A stretch of DNA of 62,819 nucleotides. Source: an uncultured Prevotella sp. GTDB lineage: Bacteria > Bacteroidota > Bacteroidia > Bacteroidales > Bacteroidaceae. A program made the translations under genes and the position numbers. Below the pieces are notes generated by a model that searched no databases, was not told the origin of the DNA, and was given only the letters and a program-made list of their open reading frames with translations. Shown in pieces: positions 40,319-49,960 of this stretch. The stretch is from assembly GCA_934202525.1 (NCBI GenBank), contig CAKPYB010000017.1, positions 1 through 62,819 of the forward strand. Reading direction: 5' to 3'. Numbering within the stretch: position 1 is the first letter of the stretch; every line of letters starts with the position of its first letter.

Positions 40319-41701
40319 ATGGAAGTATTTTTGATCAAAGCGTTGCAGCTGATGCTGTCGCTTTCCATCTTAGTGTTGCTCCATGAGGGCGGACACTTCT
40401 TCTTCTCCAAACTCTTTGGTGTAAGAGTGGAGAAGTTCTATCTGTTCTTCGACCCTTGGTTCCATCTCTTCGAGTTCAAGCCAAAGAATTCGGATACTAC
40501 CTATGGTTTGGGATGGTTGCCGCTCGGAGGATATTGTAAGATTTCGGGTATGATAGATGAAAGTTTCGATACCGAACAGATGAAACAGCCGGAACAGCCA
40601 TACGAGTTTCGCAGCAAACCGGCATGGCAGCGCCTGCTCATCATGGTAGGTGGCGTACTGGTTAACTTCGTGCTGGCACTCTTCATCTATTCCATGATTC
40701 TGTTCCATTGGGGCGACAATTATGTGGCTACCCGCGATATGAGTTATGGTATGAAGTTCAATACCGAGGCAAAGGCATTGGGCTTCCAGGATAAGGATAT
40801 TCTGGTAAGCACCGATCTGGGTGAGTTCAAGACCTTTGATGGCGATTTGTATCGTAATCTCTCTGAGGCTAAGCAGGTCAATATCATCCGTCAGGGCAAA
40901 CCGATGACGCTTAATCTGCCTGGCGATCTCGACATGCTCAGTATGATTAAGAGCAGTCCTCGCTTCGTAGATGTGTATGTACCGCTGCAGATTGATAGTG
41001 TGATGAAGGATTCACCTGCCAGCAAACTCGGTTTGACAAAGGGTGATAAGATTCTTGCTATTAATAATAAAAAGGTAGTCTCTTTCAACGAATTTCAGAT
41101 TGAATTGGGTAGAGTAGAGGATGTGCTTGCTTCGGCTGAGACGCCGCAGGATAGTGCCAGAGCACTTACAGCTCAGGTTACTTATCTCAAGGCTTCTGGC
41201 GATACCGTAAAGTCGAGTGTTCTCCTGAAGTCTACCGAAGAGGGTGTGAAGTTTGGTTTCTACAATCATCCTGTCATGCTCGATTATAAGATTACTCATG
41301 TCAACTATGGCTTCTTCGAGAGTTTCCCTGCCGGCATCAAATACGGCTGGAATGTCTTGGCCGGTTATGTGGGCGATATGAAGTATGTCTTCTCTAAGGA
41401 AGGTGCCAAGAGTCTGGGTGGCTTCGGTGCGCTGGGCAGTCTCTTCCCATCTGTATGGGATTGGCATGCATTCTGGCTTATGACAGCGTTCCTGAGTATC
41501 ATTCTTGCCTTCATGAACATTCTTCCTATCCCTGCTCTTGATGGTGGACATGTGTTCTTCCTTCTCTATGAGATTATCACAGGTCGCAAACCGGGCGATA
41601 AGTTCATGGAGCGTGCTGAGTATATTGGTTTCGGCATACTGATTCTTCTGCTTGTCGTTGCCAACCTGAACGATGTATTGCGACTCTTCGGCATCTTGTA
41701 A
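40319..41701 (+). CDS. rseP: RIP metalloprotease RseP
   Basis: A 460-residue site-2 protease. The zinc motif HEGGH is at 22-26 in the first helix, with the C-terminal NILPIPALDGGH motif that supplies the third ligand. Periplasmic PDZ regions lie between (SPASKLGLTKGDKILAIN). It cleaves anti-sigma factors or signal-peptide remnants within the inner membrane. dxr-rseP order is conserved in many bacteria. A 20-bp-stem terminator follows. Confidence 0.95.
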   Translation: MEVFLIKALQLMLSLSILVLLHEGGHFFFSKLFGVRVEKFYLFFDPWFHLFEFKPKNSDTTYGLGWLPLGGYCKISGMIDESFDTEQMKQPEQPYEFRSKPAWQRLLIMVGGVLVNFVLALFIYSMILFHWGDNYVATRDMSYGMKFNTEAKALGFQDKDILVSTDLGEFKTFDGDLYRNLSEAKQVNIIRQGKPMTLNLPGDLDMLSMIKSSPRFVDVYVPLQIDSVMKDSPASKLGLTKGDKILAINNKKVVSFNEFQIELGRVEDVLASAETPQDSARALTAQVTYLKASGDTVKSSVLLKSTEEGVKFGFYNHPVMLDYKITHVNYGFFESFPAGIKYGWNVLAGYVGDMKYVFSKEGAKSLGGFGALGSLFPSVWDWHAFWLMTAFLSIILAFMNILPIPALDGGHVFFLLYEIITGRKPGDKFMERAEYIGFGILILLLVVANLNDVLRLFGIL

Positions 41702-41729
41702 TGCCGGGGAATCGCGAAAATAAAGGTCT

Positions 41730-41775
41730 AAAAAAAGAGGGTGTGTCATAAATTAATGACACACCCTCTTTTTTT
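41730..41775. terminator. Bidirectional terminator between rseP and the M23 peptidase gene
   Basis: A perfect 20-bp inverted repeat (41730-41749 against 41756-41775) with A-run and T-run ends. It serves both convergent genes. Its GACACACCCTCTT half also appears alone near 27109-27120. Confidence 0.9.
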
Positions 41776-41796
41776 GAGTTTATTCTTTTATACGTA

Positions 41797-42747
41797 TTAT
41801 ACGTATCTGATAATCTGTCCTACACTAACCTTCTTGTCTTTGCGGTAGCCGTTGAGTCTGCAGATCTGCTCTACAGTTACGCCACGCTTTTCAGCGATAG
41901 AACTAAGCGTTTCGCCTGGCTTCACCTTGTGGTAGAGCTTCTCGTGGCCAGCAGGCAGTTCGTAGTATCTTCCCACTTCGCCGCCGTTAACCTGCTCTCT
42001 GGTGTAACCACCGTTGCCAACCTTGCCGCGGGCAGCATTGGCATCAGCTGATTCGCTTTCGTAGGTATTACGGTTAAAGCTGTAGAAGTCGCCTGTAACG
42101 TCCTGGTTGCGGAAGTCGAAGAAGAGTGCCGGGTTCAGAGCCACACCACAGAGACGGGTCTCAAAGTGGAGATGCGAACCGGTACTTCTACCCGTATTAC
42201 CACCCAAACCAATCACATCGCCGGCTCTTACCTCTTCGCCCTCAGTAACGAGCTGCTTAGAGAGGTGACCATAGATAGTCTCCAAACCGTTGTTGTGACG
42301 AATCACGATGTACTTACCGTAACCACCACCTTCATATCTTACGATGCGAACTCTGCCTGAAAAGGCTGAGCGGATTGAGTCGCCAATATAAACCTTGATG
42401 TCCATACCTTTATGTTGGCGGCCAAAGCTAGCACGGTAACCGAAGTTACTTGTGACAACGCGACTAGGAGTTGGCATGCAGAAATGACGGAGATCGATGC
42501 GGAAGTGCTCAGGCAAGGTTGTAGCCCTGTGAGCGTACTTGTTAGAGAAATCCTCATACAGCTCGGCTGCAGGGTTCTCTCTGTCTTCAATCATTCGATA
42601 ATGCGACACAGCGAGTGTGTCGAGCGATTTCATTCTGTGGTCTACAGGTGCTTGTCTTGCCAACAGGTCTTGTCCGCAAACGGGAGAAGCTGTTAGCGCC
42701 AACAAAGCAACGACCGAAATTTTCTTTATACTCTTTTTAAAACTCAT
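41797..42747 (-). CDS. M23 family metallopeptidase with LysM domain
   Basis: A 316-residue protein with a signal peptide ending near PVCGQ. A LytM/M23 domain has the zinc motif HKGMDIKV (HxxxD) and SHLHFET. A C-terminal LysM module (YHKVKPGETLSSIAEKRGVTVEQICRLNG) would bind peptidoglycan. It is a periplasmic or outer-envelope endopeptidase, or a non-catalytic activator. The M23 motifs look complete. The leader RNA is about 110 nt long. Confidence 0.9.
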   Translation of the reverse strand: MSFKKSIKKISVVALLALTASPVCGQDLLARQAPVDHRMKSLDTLAVSHYRMIEDRENPAAELYEDFSNKYAHRATTLPEHFRIDLRHFCMPTPSRVVTSNFGYRASFGRQHKGMDIKVYIGDSIRSAFSGRVRIVRYEGGGYGKYIVIRHNNGLETIYGHLSKQLVTEGEEVRAGDVIGLGGNTGRSTGSHLHFETRLCGVALNPALFFDFRNQDVTGDFYSFNRNTYESESADANAARGKVGNGGYTREQVNGGEVGRYYELPAGHEKLYHKVKPGETLSSIAEKRGVTVEQICRLNGYRKDKKVSVGQIIRYV

Positions 42748-42865
42748 ACTACTTTTTCTATTTTCTTTTTTAGGTTCGTGTCAACAGCGCAGAATCATAC
42801 AAAAAATTCTGCAAAAACCACTAAGGCAAATGCCTTCATACAGCGGTTTTGTTATATAGACGTTG

Positions 42866-42897
42866 CAAATATAACAAAAAAACTTCAAAAAACCAAA
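42866..42897 (-). promoter_or_regulatory. Promoter of the M23 peptidase gene
   Basis: On the minus strand: TTTG (42894-42897), 20 bp, TATATTTG (42866-42873). The rest of 42748-42982 shows imperfect hairpins but no gene. Confidence 0.65.
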
Positions 42898-42982
42898 GTT
42901 GTTAAAGCCAAAAGGGCGATATTTAACGCCCTAGCCTTTTTTTTAACTTACATTAGGAAAATAAGATGCAAGGAGTTGACTT

Positions 42983-43303
42983 TTAGCACGTTTCATGCTT
43001 TTGTAGCATTCTCAACAGAGCCACGGCAGGAGAATGCCCCATGAAAATATACTTTTTTACCTCCGGACTGGTGAATCTGAGGCATTCCTGATAAGCGCGG
43101 TAGAGGTCGTTGAGATTGATGGTAAATTCCTTACCCGATGACTCTCTGGTACCGATAATCATCTTTGCCGTGACATGCAGTTTTACGTATCTGATGCCAG
43201 TTGCGCTTTCTATTTCCGTAATGTTTTCGAGAATAGCTCTCATTTCTTCCAGGGATATTTCAGGTCGCGGCTCCCTGATAGCCGGCTTTCTTCTTCTATC
43301 CAT
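42983..43303 (-). CDS. Small conserved-looking protein of unknown function
   Basis: 106 residues, no signal peptide or membrane segment. The charged N-terminus (MDRRRKPAIREPRPEISLEEM) and a helix-strand pattern (ILENITEIESATGIRYVKLHV, EFTINLNDLYRAYQECLRF) look like a folded globular protein. No family was recognised. It lies downstream of recG on the same strand, with a heptamer-like AT-rich array (43305-43381) between. Confidence 0.6.
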   Translation of the reverse strand: MDRRRKPAIREPRPEISLEEMRAILENITEIESATGIRYVKLHVTAKMIIGTRESSGKEFTINLNDLYRAYQECLRFTSPEVKKYIFMGHSPAVALLRMLQKHETC

Positions 43304-43304
43304 T

Positions 43305-43381
43305 GCTTTTTACTTTGAACTTTGAGCTTTGAACATTGAACTTTATGATTACTTTTAACTGTAAACTTTTAACTATTAACT
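43305..43381. repeat. AT-rich short-unit array
   Basis: TTTGAAC/TTGAGC/ATTGAAC units followed by TTTTAACTGTAAAC/TTTTAACTATTAAC units. It fills the whole gap between recG and the next gene. Confidence 0.6.
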
Positions 43382-45478
43382 TTAACTGATGGCTGCCCAG
43401 TTGATATGGGTTTTCTTCAATTCCCTGAGGCGGTTCCAGAGCAGGGCGTTGTGAGGAGCATTGCATTCGGGATCGTTGTCGATGATTTCCTGTGCTTCTG
43501 TGCGCGCCAGTTGTACCAGCTGACCGTCTCTGGCTATATTCGCAATCTTCAGGTCGAAAGCCATGCCGCTCTGCTGCGTTCCCTCCAAGTCGCCGGGACC
43601 ACGGAGTTTCAAGTCGGCCTCGGCGATACGGAAACCGTCGTTCGTATCGCACATGATATCAATGCGTTTGCGGGTTTCTTCTGAAAGTTTATAGTTGGTT
43701 ACCAGAATGCAGTAGCTCTGGTCGCAGCCTCTTCCTACACGGCCTCGCAACTGGTGCAGCTGGGAGAGACCGAAGCGCTGTGCGTCCAGGATAACCATCA
43801 CAGAAGCATTAGGCACATTTACACCAACTTCTATTACGGTGGTGGCAACGAGAATCTGCGTCTCACCCTTCACAAACTGCTCCATCTCTACCTCCTTTTC
43901 GGCAGATTTCATCTTTCCGTGTATCTTACTCAACTTGAATTCCGGGAATGCCTGTTTCAGCGTTTCGTAACCTTCTTCCAGGTTCTTCAGGTCGCTCTTC
44001 TCGCTTTCTTTGATCAGCGGAAAGACGATATATACCTGTCTGCCGAGATTAATCTGGCGGCGGATGCTCTGATAGAGACTGGTGAGTTGGGTATCAAACT
44101 TATGCAGCGTCTGTATCGGTTTTCTGCCCGGTGGCAGTTCATCAATCACGCTCACGTCCAAATCGCCATAAATAGTCATGGCGAGGGTACGTGGGATAGG
44201 AGTGGCAGTCATCACGAGGATATGAGGCGGATTCTCGCTCTTGTTCCACAGCTTGGCTCTCTGCGCCACACCGAAGCGATGCTGCTCATCGATGACGGCT
44301 ACGCCTAATCTTCTGAAAACCACCGGGTCTTCGAGGATGGCATGGGTGCCCACCAGAATCTGGATGTCGCCCGTAGCCAGGTCGGCAAGAATCTTTTCTC
44401 TCTTCTTTCCCTTTACGATGCCTGTGAGCAGTTCTACCCGGATGTCCATTCCCTGCAGGAAGTCGCAGATGGTTTGCAGATGCTGCTCGGCAAGAATTTC
44501 AGTAGGTGCCATCATACATGCCTGATAACCATTGTCCAGCGCAATGAGCATGGTCATGAGTGCCACGAGCGTCTTGCCCGAACCTACATCACCCTGCAGA
44601 AGACGGTTCATCTGTCTGCCACTGCACATATCGGCTCTGATTTCATGCATCACCCGTTTCTGTGCTCCTGTCAGTTCGAAAGGCAGATGATGGGCATAGA
44701 ACCCGTTGAAGATATCAGCGATGCGGTTGAAGACATAGCCCCTGAACTTGCGGCGCTGGTCGGTGGCATACCTTATTATATTAAGCTGCACATAGAAGAG
44801 TTCCTCAAATTTAAGGCGTACCTGAGCCTTCTGCATCTCCTGATGGGAATGCGGATAATGAATCATGCGGATAGCTGCATCACGCGAAACCAGATGCAGA
44901 CGGTCTACGATATGGCTTGGCAGCGTTTCGGGAAGTGGAGGAAGAATGGTGACCAGCTGCTTGGTCATCTTCTCTATGGAACGTGAGGTGTAGCCGCGCT
45001 TCCTCAGGTTCTCGGTAAGAGAATAGTAGGGCTGCATGCCCATCTCTGAAATCTGAAGATTGGTGGCATCGTCCATATCGGGATGGGTAAACTGGAATCT
45101 GCCGTTGAAGACGGATGGCTTTCCGAAAACGATATACTCGGTTCCCACTCGGTAGGTCTTCATGATGTATTGGGCACCGCGATACCAGATGAGGTCTGCC
45201 ACACCATAGCCATCAGAAAAATGGGCTACCAGCAGCTTGTTGCGCTTGCCGGTATCTATCTCATCGTAACTGAGAATCTTGCCTTTGAGTTGTACAAAAG
45301 GCATGTCGGCATTGAGTTCGCTGATGTGGAAAACCTTGGAGCGGTCTACATATTTATATGGATAGTATTCCAGCAGGTCACTATAAGAGTTGATGCCGAG
45401 CTCCTTGCTCAGTATCTCTTTCTTCTTAGGTCCTACTCCTGGCAGGAACATGATGTCTTGGTCTAAAATACTATTCAT
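43382..45478 (-). CDS. recG: ATP-dependent DNA helicase RecG
   Basis: A 698-residue SF2 helicase. An N-terminal wedge/OB domain (FLPGVGPKKKEIL near residue 11) precedes Walker A LLQGDVGSGKTLVA, the box DEQHRFG and VMTATPIPRTLA. The C-terminal motifs VIEVGVNVPNA and QLRGRVGRG are present. It remodels stalled forks and recombination intermediates. The reading frame stays open 277 codons upstream, but ATG 45478 gives the standard RecG N-terminus. The promoter -7 element at 45486-45493 places the transcript start almost at this ATG. Confidence 0.96.
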   Translation of the reverse strand: MNSILDQDIMFLPGVGPKKKEILSKELGINSYSDLLEYYPYKYVDRSKVFHISELNADMPFVQLKGKILSYDEIDTGKRNKLLVAHFSDGYGVADLIWYRGAQYIMKTYRVGTEYIVFGKPSVFNGRFQFTHPDMDDATNLQISEMGMQPYYSLTENLRKRGYTSRSIEKMTKQLVTILPPLPETLPSHIVDRLHLVSRDAAIRMIHYPHSHQEMQKAQVRLKFEELFYVQLNIIRYATDQRRKFRGYVFNRIADIFNGFYAHHLPFELTGAQKRVMHEIRADMCSGRQMNRLLQGDVGSGKTLVALMTMLIALDNGYQACMMAPTEILAEQHLQTICDFLQGMDIRVELLTGIVKGKKREKILADLATGDIQILVGTHAILEDPVVFRRLGVAVIDEQHRFGVAQRAKLWNKSENPPHILVMTATPIPRTLAMTIYGDLDVSVIDELPPGRKPIQTLHKFDTQLTSLYQSIRRQINLGRQVYIVFPLIKESEKSDLKNLEEGYETLKQAFPEFKLSKIHGKMKSAEKEVEMEQFVKGETQILVATTVIEVGVNVPNASVMVILDAQRFGLSQLHQLRGRVGRGCDQSYCILVTNYKLSEETRKRIDIMCDTNDGFRIAEADLKLRGPGDLEGTQQSGMAFDLKIANIARDGQLVQLARTEAQEIIDNDPECNAPHNALLWNRLRELKKTHINWAAIS

Positions 45479-45485
45479 AATGATG

Positions 45486-45517
45486 CAAAAGTACAACATT
45501 ATGGCAAAACAGCCAAA
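45486..45517 (-). promoter_or_regulatory. Promoter of recG (near-leaderless)
   Basis: On the minus strand: TTTG (45514-45517), 20 bp, TACTTTTG (45486-45493). The expected start is about 45480-45482, a few nt from the start codon. Confidence 0.6.
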
Positions 45518-45555
45518 ATGTTTAACGCTTTTTTTCCGCAATTGTGGCTTTTTTA

Positions 45556-45587
45556 TTTGTTTATCTTGATTTTTCTTCGTACCTTCG
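45556..45587 (+). promoter_or_regulatory. Promoter of the GH106-like gene
   Basis: TTTG (45556-45559), 20 bp, TACCTTCG (45580-45587; one mismatch to TAnnTTTG). It supports ATG 45611. Confidence 0.5.
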
Positions 45588-45610
45588 CACCGAATAAGAT
45601 TAAAACTTTC

Positions 45611-47533
45611 ATGAATAATAAGAAAAGATATATGGTGATAGCTTTGCTGGTGCTCCTGGTTGTGTCGGCAATGGCATATAATGACGAGGCAAAGCCTTGG
45701 ACCTTCTGGAACTGGAAATATGGCTCCGTTTCCAGGTCGGGTATTCATGCCGATCTGACGGGTATGAAGAATGTAGGTATGGGCGGTATCTGGCTGATGC
45801 CGGAACGTGAAGCCGGCGAGCGTCTGGAATTTCAGGACGGGGTGGCACAGCTGTCGCCTGAGTTCTGGAAGATGATGGATTATTCCTTCCAGCTTGCCGA
45901 CTCTCTCGATTTTGATATGGGCATCCATGTCTTGCCGGGCAATCCGGTTGTCCTTCCTGCAGAATCGATGCAGAAGGTTGTCTGGACCGATACCATCGTA
46001 AAGGGCGGAAAGAAGATTGAAGGCTTGCAGATGTGGCAGCCCGAGAGTTATAAGGACGGGAAGTTGCAGTCTGCCGGAAACGAAGGCGGATATTATCAGG
46101 ATATAGCAGCTTTTGCCATCCGTTTTAAAGGGAAAACGGGTCCTGCCTGGCGCAATGCTACCGATTCGGCTGCCCGGAGCGAGGCGGTGCCGATGACTGA
46201 TGTGCTCCCCTTGAAAATGGAAGGGGGAATGGTGATGGGCGCCATGGTGAATGGTATCTTGCAGAATAAGTTGCCTAAGGGAACCTGGTGCCTGTTGCGG
46301 ATGGGACATACCTCAACGGGACAGACTCATGCGGCGGATGGGAAAGGTATGGGACTTGAGGTAGACCGTTTTTCACCGGCAGCCGTAAAGAAACTTTTCG
46401 ATTCCTGGTATGCGCCGTTACTGAACCGTCCGCATGGCGATGTGGTGTCGTATCTGTATATCGACCCGAGAGAGTGGGGCAGCCAGAACTGGGGCTATCA
46501 GTTTGCCGAAGAATTCAAGGCGCGCCGGGGCTACGATCTCATCCCTTATCTTCCTGTCATGGCTGGTGTTCCGCTGGAGTCGGCTTCCCGATACGATCAG
46601 GTACAGAATGATGTCCGTCTCACCATTCAGGAACTGGTAAATGAGAAGTTCTTCAAAACCTTTACCCGTTTGGCTGAAGAACAGTATGTTGAGGTTTCTT
46701 GCGAGCCTATCCCGCGTACCGATAACTCCGATGATATGTTCCGTGCCGTAAGCAGATCCCATATCTATAATGAAAATCCGGTTCAGGCTGCGGTTTGTAC
46801 AGGAAACTCTGGCGCATGGAATGGGTCGCCTGCCTTGCTCAAACCTTTGGTTGACCGCCACCTGGCGCTCGGTATCAACAGGTTCATCTTCCAGCACGAT
46901 ATCATCCGACATCCAGAGGTGCGAGGCTTCGTGGATTATATTACTATGTGTCAGGATTATCTGCAGCAGGGCAGACCGGTGGTTGATATCGCTGTGTTTC
47001 ATCCTTCGGAAAACCCCGAACAGAAGAACAGCTATCGTGCCCCTCGTGGTTACAAATGCGATTTGATTAACAAGGATGCCTTGCTGAAATGGAATTTCGA
47101 ATACAGTCCGAAAGGTAAACTGCCTGGAAATCAGGATTATCGCATTCTCGTGGTTTCGCAGCCGGATAGCTCTCTCTCTGCTGAGATAAAAGCGAAACAG
47201 GAGGAATTGCGTGAGGAAGGCATCGTCATCATCGACAAGCCTTATCAGGCGAAGAACTTCTCGCAGTATGGCATCGATCCGGATGTCATACTGCCTGAGA
47301 ATATGGATTATGCCCACCGTCTGGTTCTGGAGGCAACGGGCAGGAAGGATATCTATTTCCTGATTAATCAGGAGAATAAGGAGCGCCAGATTACGGCAAC
47401 CTTCCGTACCGGTACTTCCAGAATCCGCCAGATAGTGAACTTGAACTTGCCAGCTTATGGCTCAGTCTTCGTCATCCTGTCTAACAGGGATGATATGCAG
47501 ATTATCAGCCCAGCAAAGCTTCCGCTACCTTGA
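45611..47533 (+). CDS. GH106-like alpha-L-rhamnosidase-type protein (short form)
   Basis: A 640-residue protein with an N-terminal signal or anchor helix (about 7-23). The segments [69 protein letters not shown] and [18 protein letters not shown] resemble the GH106 catalytic barrel. GH106 enzymes are usually about 1000 residues or more. This copy stops after the barrel and a short beta tail, so C-terminal beta domains are missing. It is not in a PUL (neighbours recG and ispD). The last 29 bp overlap ispD convergently. The family call is moderate; activity is uncertain. Confidence 0.65.
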   Translation: MNNKKRYMVIALLVLLVVSAMAYNDEAKPWTFWNWKYGSVSRSGIHADLTGMKNVGMGGIWLMPEREAGERLEFQDGVAQLSPEFWKMMDYSFQLADSLDFDMGIHVLPGNPVVLPAESMQKVVWTDTIVKGGKKIEGLQMWQPESYKDGKLQSAGNEGGYYQDIAAFAIRFKGKTGPAWRNATDSAARSEAVPMTDVLPLKMEGGMVMGAMVNGILQNKLPKGTWCLLRMGHTSTGQTHAADGKGMGLEVDRFSPAAVKKLFDSWYAPLLNRPHGDVVSYLYIDPREWGSQNWGYQFAEEFKARRGYDLIPYLPVMAGVPLESASRYDQVQNDVRLTIQELVNEKFFKTFTRLAEEQYVEVSCEPIPRTDNSDDMFRAVSRSHIYNENPVQAAVCTGNSGAWNGSPALLKPLVDRHLALGINRFIFQHDIIRHPEVRGFVDYITMCQDYLQQGRPVVDIAVFHPSENPEQKNSYRAPRGYKCDLINKDALLKWNFEYSPKGKLPGNQDYRILVVSQPDSSLSAEIKAKQEELREEGIVIIDKPYQAKNFSQYGIDPDVILPENMDYAHRLVLEATGRKDIYFLINQENKERQITATFRTGTSRIRQIVNLNLPAYGSVFVILSNRDDMQIISPAKLPLP

Positions 47534-48173
47534 TGTCGAATGGAGTGGTAATCTTGATGTTCTCACGGTTACCCTCTACCATTGCAACCTGACAGCCAAG
47601 ACTTTCTACCACCGAAGCATCATCGGTAAACTGTTCCTTGTATTCCTGGTTGAAAGCCTGCTTTGCCAGACCGATGTCGAAGGTCTGGGGAGTCTGCACC
47701 ACGCGGTAATCGCTGCGCAGCACGTTCTTTCCGCCTCCGTGCTGGTCGATATAGCGCAGGGTATCAGTTACGGCATATACAGGGATGGCTGCATATTCTT
47801 CGCGTGCCGTCTCGAAACATTCTTCAATCACTTCTTTTGATACGAATGGGCGCACGCCATCGTGAATGCCCACAACGCCATCTTCGTCATCAGGAATGAG
47901 TGCCAGTCCGTTCTTGGATGACTGGAAACGGGTGTCGCCACCGTTGGCTATCTGGTGCTTGATGCTGAAATGATGCTCCTCGCAGAGCTGGTGCCAGTAT
48001 GCCTGCTGACTCTCCGGCAGAACCAGGATGATGTTCAATGCAGGGTCGTATTCATGAAAACGCTCGATGGTGCGCATCAGGATAGGTTTGCCCGCTACCG
48101 GCAAGAACTGCTTTGGAATCTCACTTCCCATGCGGAGGCCCTTGCCTCCGGCTACTATGATTACGTAATCCAC
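47505..48173 (-). CDS. ispD: 2-C-methyl-D-erythritol 4-phosphate cytidylyltransferase
   Basis: A 222-residue protein starting with GTG at 48173 ([23 protein letters not shown]). The CTP loop [18 protein letters not shown] and VVQTPQTFD are intact. It makes CDP-methylerythritol in the MEP pathway. It is the more canonical of two IspD-superfamily proteins in the window. No ATG lies nearby upstream, so GTG is the likely start. A short AT-rich repeat (48182-48212) separates it from the DJ-1 gene. Confidence 0.92.
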   Translation of the reverse strand: MDYVIIVAGGKGLRMGSEIPKQFLPVAGKPILMRTIERFHEYDPALNIILVLPESQQAYWHQLCEEHHFSIKHQIANGGDTRFQSSKNGLALIPDDEDGVVGIHDGVRPFVSKEVIEECFETAREEYAAIPVYAVTDTLRYIDQHGGGKNVLRSDYRVVQTPQTFDIGLAKQAFNQEYKEQFTDDASVVESLGCQVAMVEGNRENIKITTPFDIKVAEALLG

Positions 48174-48215
48174 TTTGTTACTAATTAATAGTTTATAATT
48201 TATAGTTTATAGGGC

Positions 48216-48788
48216 TTACTTGCTCTGCATGAGATGATCATACATCATGCCGTCCTGCAAAGCAGCCACGGTTTCCTTGCTTGCGAAGTAGCTCAATATC
48301 TTGTAAGCATATGGGAGGGTTGCGGCAGGGCCTTCGCCCGTTATCACGTTGCCGTCTTCCTGGAAGAGGGTGGCGGTATATTCGGTATTTTCGCCGAAAT
48401 ACTGCTCGAAACCAGGATAGCATGTAGCCTTCTTTCCTTCGAGGATGCCTGTGCTTGCCAGAACCATTGGGGCTGCGCAGATGGCACCGATTCGCTTGCC
48501 TGCCTTGTGCTGTGCGATGAGAGCCTGGCGCACACCCTCGTGCTCGTTCAGGTTTGTACTTCCTGGCATTCCGCCCGGAATCATCAGCATGTCAGCATCT
48601 TCAAAGCTGGCAATATCCTCAAACTTCAGGTCAGCCTTGATGGTAACACCATGCGATGTTTCTACCCATTCAGTACCCGTTACACTTACTGTCTTGATGT
48701 CTACACCACCTCTGCGGAGGATGTCTACCGGAGCCAATCCTTCGATTTCTTCGAAGCCATTGGCAAGAAATTCATATACCTTAGCCAT
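48216..48788 (-). CDS. DJ-1/PfpI family protein (YajL/ThiJ-like)
   Basis: A 190-residue protein starting MAKVYEFLANGFEEIEGLAPVDILRRGG. The nucleophilic-elbow Cys104 is in GAICAAPMVL, with the conserved acidic Glu16-region partner. DJ-1 proteins act as chaperones, glyoxalase/deglycase-type enzymes or redox sensors. The substrate is not readable from sequence. It is divergent from nadK, and their promoters abut. Confidence 0.9.
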   Translation of the reverse strand: MAKVYEFLANGFEEIEGLAPVDILRRGGVDIKTVSVTGTEWVETSHGVTIKADLKFEDIASFEDADMLMIPGGMPGSTNLNEHEGVRQALIAQHKAGKRIGAICAAPMVLASTGILEGKKATCYPGFEQYFGENTEYTATLFQEDGNVITGEGPAATLPYAYKILSYFASKETVAALQDGMMYDHLMQSK

Positions 48789-48828
48789 AATTTATTTATT
48801 TTTTGTCTTGTTATTCAAATAATATGAT

Positions 48829-48844
48829 TACCTTTGCAAAAGTA
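48829..48844. promoter_or_regulatory. Abutting divergent -7 elements (nadK and DJ-1)
   Basis: The plus-strand TACCTTTG (48829-48836, for nadK) is immediately followed by CAAAAGTA (48837-48844), which is TACTTTTG on the minus strand for the DJ-1 gene. The minus promoter has TTTG at 48864-48867 with a 19-bp spacer. Each promoter's upstream half lies in the other's transcribed region. Confidence 0.65.
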
Positions 48845-48871
48845 AGAATAATTATTGAAATAACAAAATAA

Positions 48872-49762
48872 ATGGCACAACAACATTTAAAATTCGCAAT
48901 ATTTGGTAATGAATACCAGGCTAAGAAGTCGGCTTCGATAGAGAAAATCCTTCTTTATCTCGAAAAGAAGGAGGCTGAAGTTTATGTGGAGAATGCTTTC
49001 TATGAGTTTCTTACCCGCGACCAGCATCTCGATGTGAAGGCGGCTGGGGTGTTCGAGGATTATAACTTTGATGTGGATTACGTCATCTCTATGGGTGGTG
49101 ACGGTACCTTCCTCAAGGCGGCGAGCCGGGTAGGTGCCAAGGGTACGCCTATCATCGGTGTGAATATGGGCAGATTGGGATTCCTTGCTGATGTGCTGCC
49201 TAGCGAGATAGAGACGGCTCTGGACAGTCTTTATTCAGGTGAATGCCTGATAGAGGAGCATGCGGTGATTCAGGTGGAGGCAGAAGGTGGCATACTTGCC
49301 GGCAATCCGTTTGCCCTTAACGATATCGCCGTGCTGAAGCGTGATGATGCTTCGATGATTTCCATCCGTACGCAGGTAGATGGCGAATTTCTCGTTACCT
49401 ATCAGGCGGATGGACTGATTGTTACTACGCCAACTGGTTCCACGGCATACAACCTCTCTAATGGCGGTCCTATCATCATTCCGCAGAGTGGCAGCATCTG
49501 TCTTACTCCGGTGGCTCCTCACAGTCTGAACATCCGTCCTATCGTCATCAACGATACGGCTGTCATCACGCTCGATATCGAGAGCCGCAGCCACAACTAT
49601 CTGGTAGCCATCGATGGTCGTAGTGAGCGTATGACGGAGGAAACCCGCCTTATCATCCGCAAGGCTCCTCATAGCATCAAGATTGTGAAGCAGCGCAACC
49701 AGCGTTATTTCTCTACCCTGAGAGAAAAACTGATGTGGGGTGCTGACCAGCGCGAAAGATAA
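48872..49762 (+). CDS. nadK: NAD kinase
   Basis: A 296-residue protein with the catalytic MGGDGTFLKAASR motif (about 74-86) and the second signature TPTGSTAYNLSNGGPI. NadK phosphorylates NAD to NADP. It starts with ATG 48872, after its own promoter, and ends before a strong terminator. Confidence 0.96.
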   Translation: MAQQHLKFAIFGNEYQAKKSASIEKILLYLEKKEAEVYVENAFYEFLTRDQHLDVKAAGVFEDYNFDVDYVISMGGDGTFLKAASRVGAKGTPIIGVNMGRLGFLADVLPSEIETALDSLYSGECLIEEHAVIQVEAEGGILAGNPFALNDIAVLKRDDASMISIRTQVDGEFLVTYQADGLIVTTPTGSTAYNLSNGGPIIIPQSGSICLTPVAPHSLNIRPIVINDTAVITLDIESRSHNYLVAIDGRSERMTEETRLIIRKAPHSIKIVKQRNQRYFSTLREKLMWGADQRER

Positions 49763-49790
49763 TTAGAATAAGAAAATAATTAAAATAAGA

Positions 49791-49835
49791 AAAGAGGTAT
49801 ATCCCGAAGACGAATCTTGGGTATACCTCTTTTTC
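49791..49835 (+). terminator. Terminator after nadK
   Basis: AAGAGGTATATCCC (from 49792) pairs with GGGTATACCTCTT (49819-49831), followed by TTTT. The remaining gap to 49960 is AT-rich (repeated CCTAAAAAC/TTAAAAC strings) with no gene. Confidence 0.85.
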
Positions 49836-49960
49836 CTAACCTAAAACAACTAACTAATAATTTTGTTCACACAAAACTAAACCTAAAAACATAAACCTTA
49901 ATAAACCTAAAAACTTAAAACTAAAAAACTTAAACTAAAAACTGAAACTATTCTTTGAAC

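Noticed and set aside
45479..46309. N-terminal extension of RecG
   Set aside because: The open frame continues 277 codons upstream, but it is antisense to the GH106-like gene and unlike RecG; the promoter and family N-terminus support 45478.
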